Of a stretch of DNA of 64,000 nt, positions 35,723 to 44,361 are shown one piece after another. The notes below the pieces were generated by a model. The model was not told where the DNA came from and made no database searches. It was given only the letters and a program-made list of their open reading frames with translations. The stretch is taken from NCBI GenBank assembly GCA_028691845.1, contig JAQUYL010000014.1, forward strand, positions 25,227 to 89,226, in the 5' to 3' direction. Origin of the DNA: Opitutaceae bacterium. Lineage in GTDB: Bacteria > Verrucomicrobiota > Verrucomicrobiia > Opitutales > Opitutaceae. Position numbers and translations under genes: made by a program. How positions within the stretch are numbered: position 1 is the first letter of the stretch; every line of letters starts with the position of its first letter.

Positions 35723-38700
35723 TCAGTCCGGGCCACCAGGTGTGATCGAAAGGCACGCCTGCCGCAGCGCTTCCTTTAGTTGGGCGGTATCGCTGACAAG
35801 CTGATTCACCAGTTCGGCCAGCTCGGGCTGGCTCAGGGTGAGGGCGCGTTCTTCCAGCAGGCGGGCGGCTTCGTTGACCGAACGGGCCTGGACCAGGGCG
35901 CCCAGGGTGCGCAGCCGATGTCCCGCGGCGGCCAAGGCTGGCCGATCCTCGCAAGCCAGTCCCTGTTGAATGATGGCGATTTCCTGGTCGACAGCAGTTC
36001 CGTATCGCCGTGCGGCTTCCACAACGGTCTGGTTCGCGCCCTGCGCGTAGAGTTGTAACGCCCGCAGGATCGGCGGATTTCCGCCCGGGGCCACCTTCGG
36101 CGACAAGGGTCCAGGCGGCGGCGATGCACCCGGCACGCATCCCGCACCACGTTCTTCCCGCACCCTGCGGATCACTTCGCGCACTTGCTCGCCTTCAAAT
36201 GGCTTGAGGAGGAACCCATTCATGCCGGCCTGCTGGCAACGCCGGCGGGCCTCATCGCTGTCACGCCCGGTCGTTGCGATAATAACCGCATTTTTGCCGC
36301 CGGGGAGCTGGCGCAGGAGACGGGCCGTGTCGTAGCCTTTGCTGCCCTGCAATTCCAAATCAATGAACATCACGTCAATCAGGCGCTCTCCGACAACAGC
36401 CAGGGAGGAAGCGGCATCACCGGCCAGCAGCGGCTCGTAACCCAGTTCCCGGGCCAGCCCGGCCAGGACAATCCGGTTGTATTCCTCATCGTCCAGGATC
36501 AAGGCCGTCGCCGTGGTGCTGGTCGTCTTCGTGTCGGTCGGAGGCACGGTCAGTGGCTTTGCCGTTGCCGACGACAGGAGGCTCCCCGTCCTTTTCAACG
36601 GCAGCCACAAATGGAAAGAGGCTCCCGGGCCAGCCTCGTTCGTTTCCGCCTCGGACACCGGCAAGGGGCTCTCGACCCCGATGATCCCACCCATGCGGCG
36701 CGCCAGCATGCGGCACATGGCCAGGCCGATGCCGGAACCCGTTACGCCATGAGCCGAGGCGATTGATCCACGCACATATTTTTGGAAGATCAATTCCTGC
36801 TCATTGGCCGGCACGCCCGGACCGCGATCGGTGACCGCAATAAACACCTGCGTGGAGGCGTCCTCGTCGTCGGTCCAGTCGGCCCGGATTTCCACGGGTT
36901 TCCCGGGCGCGTACTTGACGGCGTTGCTTAGAAAATTTCCAATGATGGTCCGGATTTTCCCCTCGTCGCCGACAAAGCAGTCCTCCGCGCCCGGGGGCAG
37001 GATCAGGCTGATCCGGCTGCCCCATTGGCGGGCAGAGGCTTCATGCTGGGCCACGACCTCGCGCAGAGCCTGACCGAGCCGGAAGGCTTTTTCCTCCACC
37101 GCGACCGATCCGAACTCCAGTTTGGAAAATCCCAGCACGTCTTCGGTGACCCGCCGCAGATGATCGGCGCTGGCCTTGAGTGAACGCAGGACCTCCTTGT
37201 CCTCAGTCAGGAGGCGCTCCGGTTTCAGCAGGTTGGCCAGTCCCACGATGCCATTGAGCGGATTGCGGATCTCATGGCTGATGTTTTCCAGAAACTCGCT
37301 TTTGGCCGTGCTCGAAAGCTCGAGTTCCCGGGTGCGCTGGGCAACCAGGCGGTCCAGCCTTTCCGTCTGCCGCTGCAGGGTCTGCAGACGCCAGCGCAGC
37401 AGGCCGGCCACGACAAACCCGCCGAACACCACATAGATAATAACGGCCGGCCAGCGGCGGTACCAGGGAGCGACGATCTCAAAGGAATAGGTCGCCGGCT
37501 CGCCGGAGCGGCCATAGCGGTCGACCCGCTGCGCCATGAAGACATAGGATCCCGGGGCCAGCCCCGTGAACTCCCGCGTATTGTTTCTCCGCGGCGGCGT
37601 CCACTCCGTTTCGATCGGCTGCAACCGGGTCTGATAGTAGATCGCCACCGGCGTCACCTCCATGGGCTGGGCGGCCGTGAAACCGAAGGTCACACTCCGG
37701 AAGCTCGGGCCGATGGTGGCGGTCTTTTTCGGATGAAGTTCCAGCATGCCTCCGGACTTGCCTCTTACGCGCACTTCACGGAGCTGGAGTGACCGGGGGG
37801 TGCTGGATAATCTGATCCGGTCCAGGCGTGCCCGCAACAATCCCCCTTCCCCTCCGATCCACATGATATTTTCGCCGCCAAGCCGGGTTACATCCAGGCT
37901 TGTGACCTCACCGATGGTATCCAGTCCCGCCATGAGCAAAGGCTCCCAGCGGAGAGTCCCCCCGCCGTCCTGATCGTACGAGACGCGAAGCAAGGCATAA
38001 GCCGGTGAGTCAGTCTGCAAATCACAACGCTTGGCCAGCCAGTAGGCGATGCTGGATTCCGAACCATCACGGGTCGCCGGCGGCGGCGGACCCACGGACG
38101 CGCCGGCCACTCCCTGCCAGCCTGAAAACTCGGGTGCGGGCACAAAACCGCGCGTCGGATCGAGCACTAGGATCTGCGTCTCCGTGAAGGCAAACAGCCG
38201 CGGTCCCACCCGGGTCAGGACCGGGCGGCCGGCTGTGCCCGGCAGCCCATCGTTTTCGCGAAAATGCTCCGCCGGGACCAGTGTCGGACCGTTTTCGTCG
38301 GGTCTGATCTGGAAATGGATAATGCCATCCGTGGCCGTCGAAAGCCAGAGATCACCGCGATCGTCTGCCACAAGGGACACTGGCAGGTCGTTGATCTTCA
38401 CGCCAAAGTCCTGAACGGCGCCTCCATGGGAGGGCAACGCAAACGATTTCAGGCCGTGAGCATCCGTATAGAGAAATCCCTGAGGAAACCAAGGCACCGT
38501 GGCAAAACAGGCCCCCTCCCCAACCGTCGTCATCTGGTGGGATGCCCCCTCATGATCGATCCGCCACAAGCCGTGATTGCTGCCGATCCACAGGCCGTCG
38601 GAGGAAGACACCGCATCGCTGAACATTGCCTGGGAGAAGATCGGGATTAATCGCGCCGCTTCAGGCGCGGAGTCCGTCACCTGGTAGAGTTCCTTATCAG

Positions 38701-39865
38701 TCAGGACATAGGTGACCTCCCCCTGTGTCACCACTTTGCGCGGAAGTCCTTGTTTGAGCCCGTTGCGTGTATCGAAGAGCGAGACAATGTCCACGCTGTC
38801 CAGACGCACACAACCACCATCGAGTCCGAGCCAGATGGCGCCGCGGCGATCACTCCAGAGGAAATATACGGTGTCGCTGCTCAACCCGCTGGACTGGTTT
38901 ACCACCATGATAACATCGCCCTGGCGTGTTGCCAGCACCACCCCGTTCCTGACCGTTCGGATCGCAATGACATCTCCCCCTTCGACCGCCACTGCCTGGA
39001 CAGTCGCCTGTCCATTGAGGTATTCAGACAAGGCGGGCAGCAATTCACTGCCGTCGGCAGTCAGCCGGTAGATGCCATCGGTTGTGCCCACGAGCATACC
39101 CTCTGTGGAGGGGAGATCAGTCCGAGCAGCCGTGCCGGATTGGTCCCCTTTGTTTATCGGGGGGAGCATCCAATCGATCGACCCCGGAGGCAGGGTCTGA
39201 GTCGGACGTACCAGTCTGGGTGCTCCGCCTTCTCCCAAGTGTAGCAACCCCACTCCGGCTTGGTAGATCCAGACACCACCGGTCTCGTCAGCGACGGCCT
39301 TGAGCGGCAGGCCGGATTGAAGGATCCACGACTCGAACCGGGTACCGTCCCACCGCCACACCCGGTGGGCCGAGACGAAGATTGCACCTTGTCCGACTGC
39401 CTTGACGAGCCATACCTCATTGGGAACCGGCAGGCCGGCCGCCTGCAATTGCGGCACCAGCGAGGTAAAACTCCACAAGCCCTGAAGATTGCGCTCCACA
39501 TAACCGATTGCTCCGACGGCCCCTACCCAAACCCGCGTATGGTGGATGGGCCCGCCTGCGACCAGTGAGGCATCCAGAGCCCGAAAGGCATAGGCCTCGG
39601 GGATGTCGATTCGCTGCCATCCCAGACCGTCGAAGATCACCAGGTGGTTGGAACCTACGAACATGGAGCCGTCATCCGTCTCGGCCAGCGCCAGGGCGGG
39701 GCCCTTGGCGTGGATCTCCTGGGTTCCGAACGACCGCATGACCAGCCGCCCGGTCTCCCGGCGCTCTCCACCCAGGCACAGCGGCATCAGCATGCCAGTC
39801 AGAAAGAATATTATCAGGGTCTGTTTCCAGGAACGCAGCATTTTCCAAAGAGAATAAAGCACCAT
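35723..39865 (-). CDS. Propeller-type hybrid histidine kinase with REC and Hpt
   Basis: A 1380-residue one-piece phosphorelay. In order it has an N-terminal signal/anchor (LIIFFLTGMLMPLCLG) and a large periplasmic two-component-regulator propeller (about 45-690; repeats like GIYRLTADGSE, GAIWLGLDGGCVRL, GLWIGSNHGLWRID). Next are a Y_Y_Y domain (about 720-795; FTGLAPGSYVFMAQRVDRYG), a transmembrane helix (VIIYVVFGGFVVAGLL), HisKA (NISHEIRNPLNGIVG, His near 864), HATPase (NFLSNAVKYAPG), a receiver (FIDLELQGSKG, Asp near 1168) and a C-terminal Hpt-like region (AAGHRLRTLGA, His near 1315). This is the architecture that senses glycan fragments in Bacteroidetes. It diverges from the binding-protein array. 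Confidence 0.93.
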   Translation of the reverse strand: MVLYSLWKMLRSWKQTLIIFFLTGMLMPLCLGGERRETGRLVMRSFGTQEIHAKGPALALAETDDGSMFVGSNHLVIFDGLGWQRIDIPEAYAFRALDASLVAGGPIHHTRVWVGAVGAIGYVERNLQGLWSFTSLVPQLQAAGLPVPNEVWLVKAVGQGAIFVSAHRVWRWDGTRFESWILQSGLPLKAVADETGGVWIYQAGVGLLHLGEGGAPRLVRPTQTLPPGSIDWMLPPINKGDQSGTAARTDLPSTEGMLVGTTDGIYRLTADGSELLPALSEYLNGQATVQAVAVEGGDVIAIRTVRNGVVLATRQGDVIMVVNQSSGLSSDTVYFLWSDRRGAIWLGLDGGCVRLDSVDIVSLFDTRNGLKQGLPRKVVTQGEVTYVLTDKELYQVTDSAPEAARLIPIFSQAMFSDAVSSSDGLWIGSNHGLWRIDHEGASHQMTTVGEGACFATVPWFPQGFLYTDAHGLKSFALPSHGGAVQDFGVKINDLPVSLVADDRGDLWLSTATDGIIHFQIRPDENGPTLVPAEHFRENDGLPGTAGRPVLTRVGPRLFAFTETQILVLDPTRGFVPAPEFSGWQGVAGASVGPPPPATRDGSESSIAYWLAKRCDLQTDSPAYALLRVSYDQDGGGTLRWEPLLMAGLDTIGEVTSLDVTRLGGENIMWIGGEGGLLRARLDRIRLSSTPRSLQLREVRVRGKSGGMLELHPKKTATIGPSFRSVTFGFTAAQPMEVTPVAIYYQTRLQPIETEWTPPRRNNTREFTGLAPGSYVFMAQRVDRYGRSGEPATYSFEIVAPWYRRWPAVIIYVVFGGFVVAGLLRWRLQTLQRQTERLDRLVAQRTRELELSSTAKSEFLENISHEIRNPLNGIVGLANLLKPERLLTEDKEVLRSLKASADHLRRVTEDVLGFSKLEFGSVAVEEKAFRLGQALREVVAQHEASARQWGSRISLILPPGAEDCFVGDEGKIRTIIGNFLSNAVKYAPGKPVEIRADWTDDEDASTQVFIAVTDRGPGVPANEQELIFQKYVRGSIASAHGVTGSGIGLAMCRMLARRMGGIIGVESPLPVSEAETNEAGPGASFHLWLPLKRTGSLLSSATAKPLTVPPTDTKTTSTTATALILDDEEYNRIVLAGLARELGYEPLLAGDAASSLAVVGERLIDVMFIDLELQGSKGYDTARLLRQLPGGKNAVIIATTGRDSDEARRRCQQAGMNGFLLKPFEGEQVREVIRRVREERGAGCVPGASPPPGPLSPKVAPGGNPPILRALQLYAQGANQTVVEAARRYGTAVDQEIAIIQQGLACEDRPALAAAGHRLRTLGALVQARSVNEAARLLEERALTLSQPELAELVNQLVSDTAQLKEALRQACLSITPGGPD

Positions 39866-39980
39866 TAATGAACTTCAGCGGCCGTTCGACTAAAATTCGC
39901 GAACACCATCCAGCCCCAATGGGATCGATATGCCTCCATCGTGGGAAATGGGGAATGCTTGGCGGGGCACACCCCACCAA

Positions 39981-40004
39981 CGATTGGTGAATATTCACCA
40001 ATCG
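39981..40004. promoter_or_regulatory. Perfect 24-bp palindrome, candidate operator
   Basis: CGATTGGTGAAT followed directly by its reverse complement, with no mismatch and no spacer. It lies 116 bases before the hybrid kinase start and 380 bases before the first binding-protein gene, in an AT-richer gap. The two-fold symmetry suits a dimeric regulator such as the LuxR-type protein at 35047. Confidence 0.6.
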
Positions 40005-40193
40005 CCGACATTGTCGAAGGGGACATCCTCTGTTTTCACAACCATCTTTGGCCCATGCCCACGGGCTTGGTCTGTCCCAAACGCAATCCAACAATCCTTA
40101 TCACGCCCATTAGTGAGATAATGCACAGCTCGTTCCCTCAAACCAGTAAACGCATTTCTCAATTCCTCATCTTTTTTGCGAGCCATGCAAGCT

Positions 40194-40250
40194 GGAGACC
40201 TAGGAACGACGGGGTCTCCATGGGGGCAATCTAGGTTCCCCCGGTTTTTT
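40194..40250 (+). terminator. Leader hairpin and terminator-like hairpin before the array
   Basis: A first hairpin (GGAGACC 40194-40200 with GGTCTCC 40213-40219) is followed by a second (GGGGG-C-AA 40222-40229 with TT-CCCCC 40236-40242) that runs into six T residues. GGAAC (40203-40207) could instead pair with GTTCC (40235-40239), which would break the second stem. It may end a short RNA from the gap or act as an attenuator of the array. Confidence 0.5.
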
Positions 40251-40383
40251 GCATGGAAAAAATGCGAACAATCACTCAGAAATTCCGTTTCCTCTGAAGC
40301 AGTTCCCTGTGGTCACCTTCATCACCAACCCTGAAGACAGCCGGAAGAACTTCTTCTTTTCTCCAACCAAAAAAACCAAACAC

Positions 40384-42144
40384 ATGACTCCTATATCCTC
40401 CTCAGGTTTCGGACGTAGTTTGCGGCGTACCTCGGTATTGTCCGCCATCTTCGTCTTCTGCCTCGGCGCGATTGCTGCCTTTGCATTGCCATCGCACATC
40501 ATCATCTCTGCTCCGGCTGGGGCGGCCGGCGCCGCCACCTTGGCGGAAGAACTGGCCATTTGGCGCCAGACCGGTCTGGTCGCCGACGCGCTGCAGCTCG
40601 ACAGCCGGAACACTGAAGGCGCCGAATTCGCCCAGCTGGTCGTGCTGGAATTTCCGGACGAGCCTTCATGCTTGCGCTGGCAGCAGGTGGCCCAGCCCAA
40701 GCTGGGTGCAGGCCTGATTGCGACCCGAGTGGACTCCGTTGTACGCAACGAGAAGACGCCGCGCAATTCCGCAAACTCGGTATTCGTCGTGAATACCTAC
40801 GACATGACGACCCCGGTCGCCAAGTATAACGATTATGTGAAGGCGTACATCGTGCCGCAGATGGAAGGCCTGAAAGCCACACGGGAAATAATGATGTATC
40901 AGATGTTCACCGCGCGTCCGGGCTCCGGAGTGAAGTGGTCTTCCCTGCTGGTGAAGGAATATCGCAACATCCACACTTTCGAGATGCGTGACCAAACCAA
41001 GAATACCGTGCGTCAGAAGCTCGCTAACAACCCGGCATGGAATGCGTTCCACAAGATCAAGGCCTCCCTCCGCAAGGATCTCCTTGAGACCCACTGCTAC
41101 TATGTCGAACCCGTGGCCCCTGACCTCAGCGATCTTCCGGAATACAAGGTTGAATTCAATTGCGTCGGCGGCCTCCGTATCCACGGCAGCGAACTGAAGA
41201 ACAGCGTCGAGATGCTGGCGACAGCATTCAAGTGGTATCACCCCGATCTGGTGACCAGCACCAGCCACATTACGAGCAGCGAAGGCTGCCTCGCCGGCCT
41301 GTACATGGGCACAGCAGACGTCGCGCCCAGCGGCGACGATGCCAAGATTACGGATATCATGGCATTCTACAACACGTTCCGTTACAATCCATTGGAAATC
41401 CGCGTGTCCACCGGCGGCTTTGAAAAGCGTGGTTCGCTCTTCGCATGGGCCATTGCCGTCAACAAGGACAATCCGATCGAGAAGATCTCCCTCGAGGAAC
41501 TCGAGTGCGTCTTCGGTGCCGAGCGCACCGGCGGCTGGGAAATTGCTGACAACGATTACAAGTACACTTCCAAGTTCGCCCGCAGTGCCGACACGAACAT
41601 CCGCAAGTGGAATCAGCTCGGCCTGAGCGGCGAGTTCAACGGCAAGGAGATCCAGACCTACGGTTACGTCTCCCCCGGATTCGCGATCTCCATTGAACGG
41701 AACCTGTTCCACTGGTCCAAGAAATGGAACCCCAACTTCAAGGAATACGTCGAGGCCAAGCAGACCTCGCCCGATGAGTTCGGCGCCAAGGTGGCCAGCG
41801 AACGCATGATGGAGGCGCTCTCGAACGATAAGTTCGGCATCGCCATCTGCGCCCGGATGCATGCCAAGCTGTATCCCAATGTGAAGATCATCGCGGTGTC
41901 CAAGACGAAGAACAGCCCCGCGATCGTCCTCAATCCGGAGAACGTCTCCAATCGCACCTATCCGCTGGTCCGCGATGGCTATTTCTACGTGAACCGGGCC
42001 CCCGGCCGTCCGCTCGATCCCAAGGTGCGCGAGTTCATGCGCTTTGTCTTGAGCCGCCAGGGTCAGGAAATCATGGCCCAGGCCGGATACTATTATCCGT
42101 TGAACGCGGAATTCCTTAAGGAACAGCTGAAGAAGCTGGATTAA
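40384..42144 (+). CDS. PstS-like binding protein 1, with extra N-terminal domain
   Basis: First and largest member of the array, 586 residues. I place the start at ATG 40384 (MTPISSSGFGRSLRRTS), which puts the signal segment (SAIFVFCLGAIAAFALP) near the N terminus. Residues about 45-235 form an extra region found in no other member; phrases like FAQLVVLEFPDEPSCLRW and NVFVVNTYD-like VFVVNTYDMTT suggest two ferredoxin-like (NIPSNAP/DUF1330-type) units, by inference. The binding-protein part follows, with GGLRIHGSEL, TADVAPSGDD, NPIEKISLEELECVFGAE, RKWNQLGLSGEF (near 406) and the ending EQLKKLD. No transporter gene is near. Confidence 0.88.
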   Translation: MTPISSSGFGRSLRRTSVLSAIFVFCLGAIAAFALPSHIIISAPAGAAGAATLAEELAIWRQTGLVADALQLDSRNTEGAEFAQLVVLEFPDEPSCLRWQQVAQPKLGAGLIATRVDSVVRNEKTPRNSANSVFVVNTYDMTTPVAKYNDYVKAYIVPQMEGLKATREIMMYQMFTARPGSGVKWSSLLVKEYRNIHTFEMRDQTKNTVRQKLANNPAWNAFHKIKASLRKDLLETHCYYVEPVAPDLSDLPEYKVEFNCVGGLRIHGSELKNSVEMLATAFKWYHPDLVTSTSHITSSEGCLAGLYMGTADVAPSGDDAKITDIMAFYNTFRYNPLEIRVSTGGFEKRGSLFAWAIAVNKDNPIEKISLEELECVFGAERTGGWEIADNDYKYTSKFARSADTNIRKWNQLGLSGEFNGKEIQTYGYVSPGFAISIERNLFHWSKKWNPNFKEYVEAKQTSPDEFGAKVASERMMEALSNDKFGIAICARMHAKLYPNVKIIAVSKTKNSPAIVLNPENVSNRTYPLVRDGYFYVNRAPGRPLDPKVREFMRFVLSRQGQEIMAQAGYYYPLNAEFLKEQLKKLD

Positions 42145-42165
42145 GCTAAACCTCGGTTTTACCGG

Positions 42166-42215
42166 AGCGCCCTCCCTGCCCTTGGCGGTTCATTCCGCCT
42201 GCAGGTGAGGGCGCT
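42166..42215 (+). terminator. Strong hairpin between binding proteins 1 and 2
   Basis: AGCGCCCTCCCTGC (42166-42179) pairs with GCAGGTGAGGGCGCT (42201-42215), with a second inner stem GGCGG/CCGCC (42184-42188, 42195-42199). TTCTT follows. It may end most transcripts after gene 1 or protect its 3' end, giving more of protein 1 than of the rest. Confidence 0.6.
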
Positions 42216-42261
42216 TCTTAACTGATTCACTCCTATCCAAGAACCCCACCCCACATCGTCC

Positions 42262-43296
42262 ATGCCTTCTATGAAACCACTGGTTTTTGCTATATTTTCC
42301 CTGTTGATTTCATTCGGGGTCATTTCCTGCAAGCCGTCCGGCGCAGGCGCCCTGCCGGTTTATCAACCTGAACATGTAGTAAGCGGCGAAATCCGCATCT
42401 GCGGCAGCCCAGCCGATGGCGCCCTCTTGAAGGACTGGGAGAACGGCTTTAAGAAATTTCACCCCGCCGTAAGTTTCTCCGACAAACTCTACGGCCCCGA
42501 GTCCACCCTCGCCGGCCTCTACACCGGAGTGGCCGATCTCGCCTTCATGGCCCGTGAATTGCGCGTCCCGATGGAGGCCATGGGCTACGAATGGGCCCTC
42601 CGCTACAAGCCGACCAGTGTGGAGATCGCCAATGCCGGGTTGCGCACCCAACGAATCGGCGCCTGTCTCGCTGTGTTCGTCCACCGGAACAATCCCCTCA
42701 CGCAAATGACATTGACCCAGCTCGACGCCATTCTCGGCGCGGAGCACCGTCGCGGGAAGGCCAACATCCGCACCTGGGGCGAACTCGGCCTCACTGGCGA
42801 ATGGAAGGACCGCCCGATCCATGTTTACGGCCCCGCCGTCAATAGCGTGCCCGCCCTGTTTATGCGCACCAAGGTGTTGATGAACACCCGGAAATGGAAT
42901 CCCGATTACAAGGAGTTTCCCTTCGCCGCCCGCCCGGACACCCCGGACATCCCCGATGCCCAAATCCTTTCCGCCCTCGCCCAGGATCCCGCCGGCATCG
43001 CCTACGCCACCCTGCGCTCCGACACGAGCGCGGTCAAGATGCTGGCGCTGGCGGAGCAGGAGGCCGGCCCGTTCTATTCGCTCACCGAAGAAACGGTGCG
43101 CGAGCGGACCTACCCCCTGGCCCGCTCCCTTTCGATGTTCATGAACCGTCCGCCCAAGCAACCCGTGGACCCGAAGGTGAAGGAATTCCTTCGCTACATA
43201 CTGAGTCGGGAAGGCCAGGAGGCCATCGCTCGGGACGGCGCCTACCTCACGCTGAGCGCCGCCACGGCGCAAGCCCAGCTCCAACGTCTCGAGTAA
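42262..43296 (+). CDS. PstS-like binding protein 2, lipoprotein
   Basis: 344 residues with a lipobox: the signal segment FAIFSLLISFGVISC ends in Cys near residue 22, so this member is likely lipid-anchored, unlike the others. Family motifs are LPVYQPEHVVSGEIRICGS, VADLAFMARE, NPLTQMTLTQLDAILGAE, RTWGELGLTGEW (near 169), TRKWNPDYKEF and FLRYILSREGQEA. The presumed ligand loop after HVYG reads PAVNSVPALF and lacks the Ser-Gly-Thr of PstS. It sits 117 bases after member 1 and 12 bases before member 3. Confidence 0.9.
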   Translation: MPSMKPLVFAIFSLLISFGVISCKPSGAGALPVYQPEHVVSGEIRICGSPADGALLKDWENGFKKFHPAVSFSDKLYGPESTLAGLYTGVADLAFMARELRVPMEAMGYEWALRYKPTSVEIANAGLRTQRIGACLAVFVHRNNPLTQMTLTQLDAILGAEHRRGKANIRTWGELGLTGEWKDRPIHVYGPAVNSVPALFMRTKVLMNTRKWNPDYKEFPFAARPDTPDIPDAQILSALAQDPAGIAYATLRSDTSAVKMLALAEQEAGPFYSLTEETVRERTYPLARSLSMFMNRPPKQPVDPKVKEFLRYILSREGQEAIARDGAYLTLSAATAQAQLQRLE

Positions 43297-43308
43297 CTGA
43301 AACGGCCC

Positions 43309-44355
43309 ATGAAAACAGCAGCTTATCTTCGCTCCTTTATTTTCCTCTCCCTGGTGGGATTTTCCATGGCCGAGGAAGTGAACCTGCCGCCGCCCTATGT
43401 GCCGCAGCAGCAAGTCTCGGGCACCATTCGCATCTGGGGCCACGGCTCACTCGGCAAGACCCAGGATTTCATCGAGACGCTCGCCAAGACCTGGGAAGCG
43501 GGTTTCCGCAAATACCAGCCCGGCGTCGAATTCAAGAACGAGCTGTGCGGAACGGCCGCCGCCATCGGCGCGCTCTACACCGGCCAAGGAGACTTGGCTC
43601 TGATGGGCCGCGAGATCTGGGATCCCGAGGTCGTCGCCTTTCAGGAGGTTCTGGGCTACCCCGCCACCGGCGTGGATGTGGTGACCGGCAGCTTCAATGT
43701 CCGCAACCGCGGCTATGCCCTGGTCCTTTTTGTCCACAAGGACAACCCGCTCAGCCGCCTGACCCTGAAACAAGTCGACGCCATCTACAGCGCCAACCAC
43801 CGCCGAGGTGGCTCGCCGGTGCGCACTTGGGGCGATCTCGGCCTGACGGGCGAGTGGCAGAGCCGGCCGGTGCATCCGTACGGATTCGCGATCGCACGCG
43901 GATTTTGCGATTTCATCCAGGACAAGGTTTTCCTTGGCAGCCATAAATGGAATCCCGATGTAAGGGAATTCGCCGACCTGCCGGGCTCCAAAGGCGGCGC
44001 GACCGACGGCGGCCAGTTGATGCTCGACGCCATGGCCAACGATCCGGCCGGCATCGCGTTTTCGGGGCTGGTCTACAATCACCCGAACGTCAAGCCCATC
44101 GCCATCGCCGAGCAGGACGGCGGCCCCTATGTGGAACCGACGCGGGAAAACGTGATGAACCACAGCTATCCGCTGACGCGCATCATCACCATGTATTTGA
44201 ACAAGCCCCCCGGTCAGCCGACCGATCCCAAACTGAAGGAATTTCTGCGCTATGTGCTCAGCCGTGAGGCGCAGGACGCCATCTTGCGCGAGGGGCAGGG
44301 CTATCTGCCGATTCTCGCTCCATTCGCCGAAAAGGAACTGAAAAAACTCGACTGA
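43309..44355 (+). CDS. PstS-like binding protein 3
   Basis: 348 residues with a short signal peptide (SFIFLSLVGFSMAEE). It is compact, without the N-terminal extension of members 4-7. Motifs are VSGTIRIWGHGSLGKT, GQGDLALMGREI, NPLSRLTLKQVDAIYSA, RTWGDLGLTGEW (near 173), SHKWNPDVREF and FLRYVLSREAQDA, ending EKELKKLD. The ligand loop after HPYG is FAIARGFCDF. It lies 12 bases after member 2 and 6 bases before member 4, so 2-3-4 form one operon. Confidence 0.9.
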   Translation: MKTAAYLRSFIFLSLVGFSMAEEVNLPPPYVPQQQVSGTIRIWGHGSLGKTQDFIETLAKTWEAGFRKYQPGVEFKNELCGTAAAIGALYTGQGDLALMGREIWDPEVVAFQEVLGYPATGVDVVTGSFNVRNRGYALVLFVHKDNPLSRLTLKQVDAIYSANHRRGGSPVRTWGDLGLTGEWQSRPVHPYGFAIARGFCDFIQDKVFLGSHKWNPDVREFADLPGSKGGATDGGQLMLDAMANDPAGIAFSGLVYNHPNVKPIAIAEQDGGPYVEPTRENVMNHSYPLTRIITMYLNKPPGQPTDPKLKEFLRYVLSREAQDAILREGQGYLPILAPFAEKELKKLD

Positions 44356-44361
44356 TTCGCC

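Noticed and set aside
39995..40186. Minus-strand 63-codon frame (MARKKDEELRNAFTGLRERA) in the gap before the array
   Set aside because: It reads like a protein, but no ribosome-binding site precedes it, it ends inside the 24-bp palindrome, and I know no relative. It may be a relic; not listed as a gene.
42894..43946. Plus-strand 350-codon frame across binding proteins 2 and 3
   Set aside because: Arg/Pro-rich shadow in another frame of two real genes.
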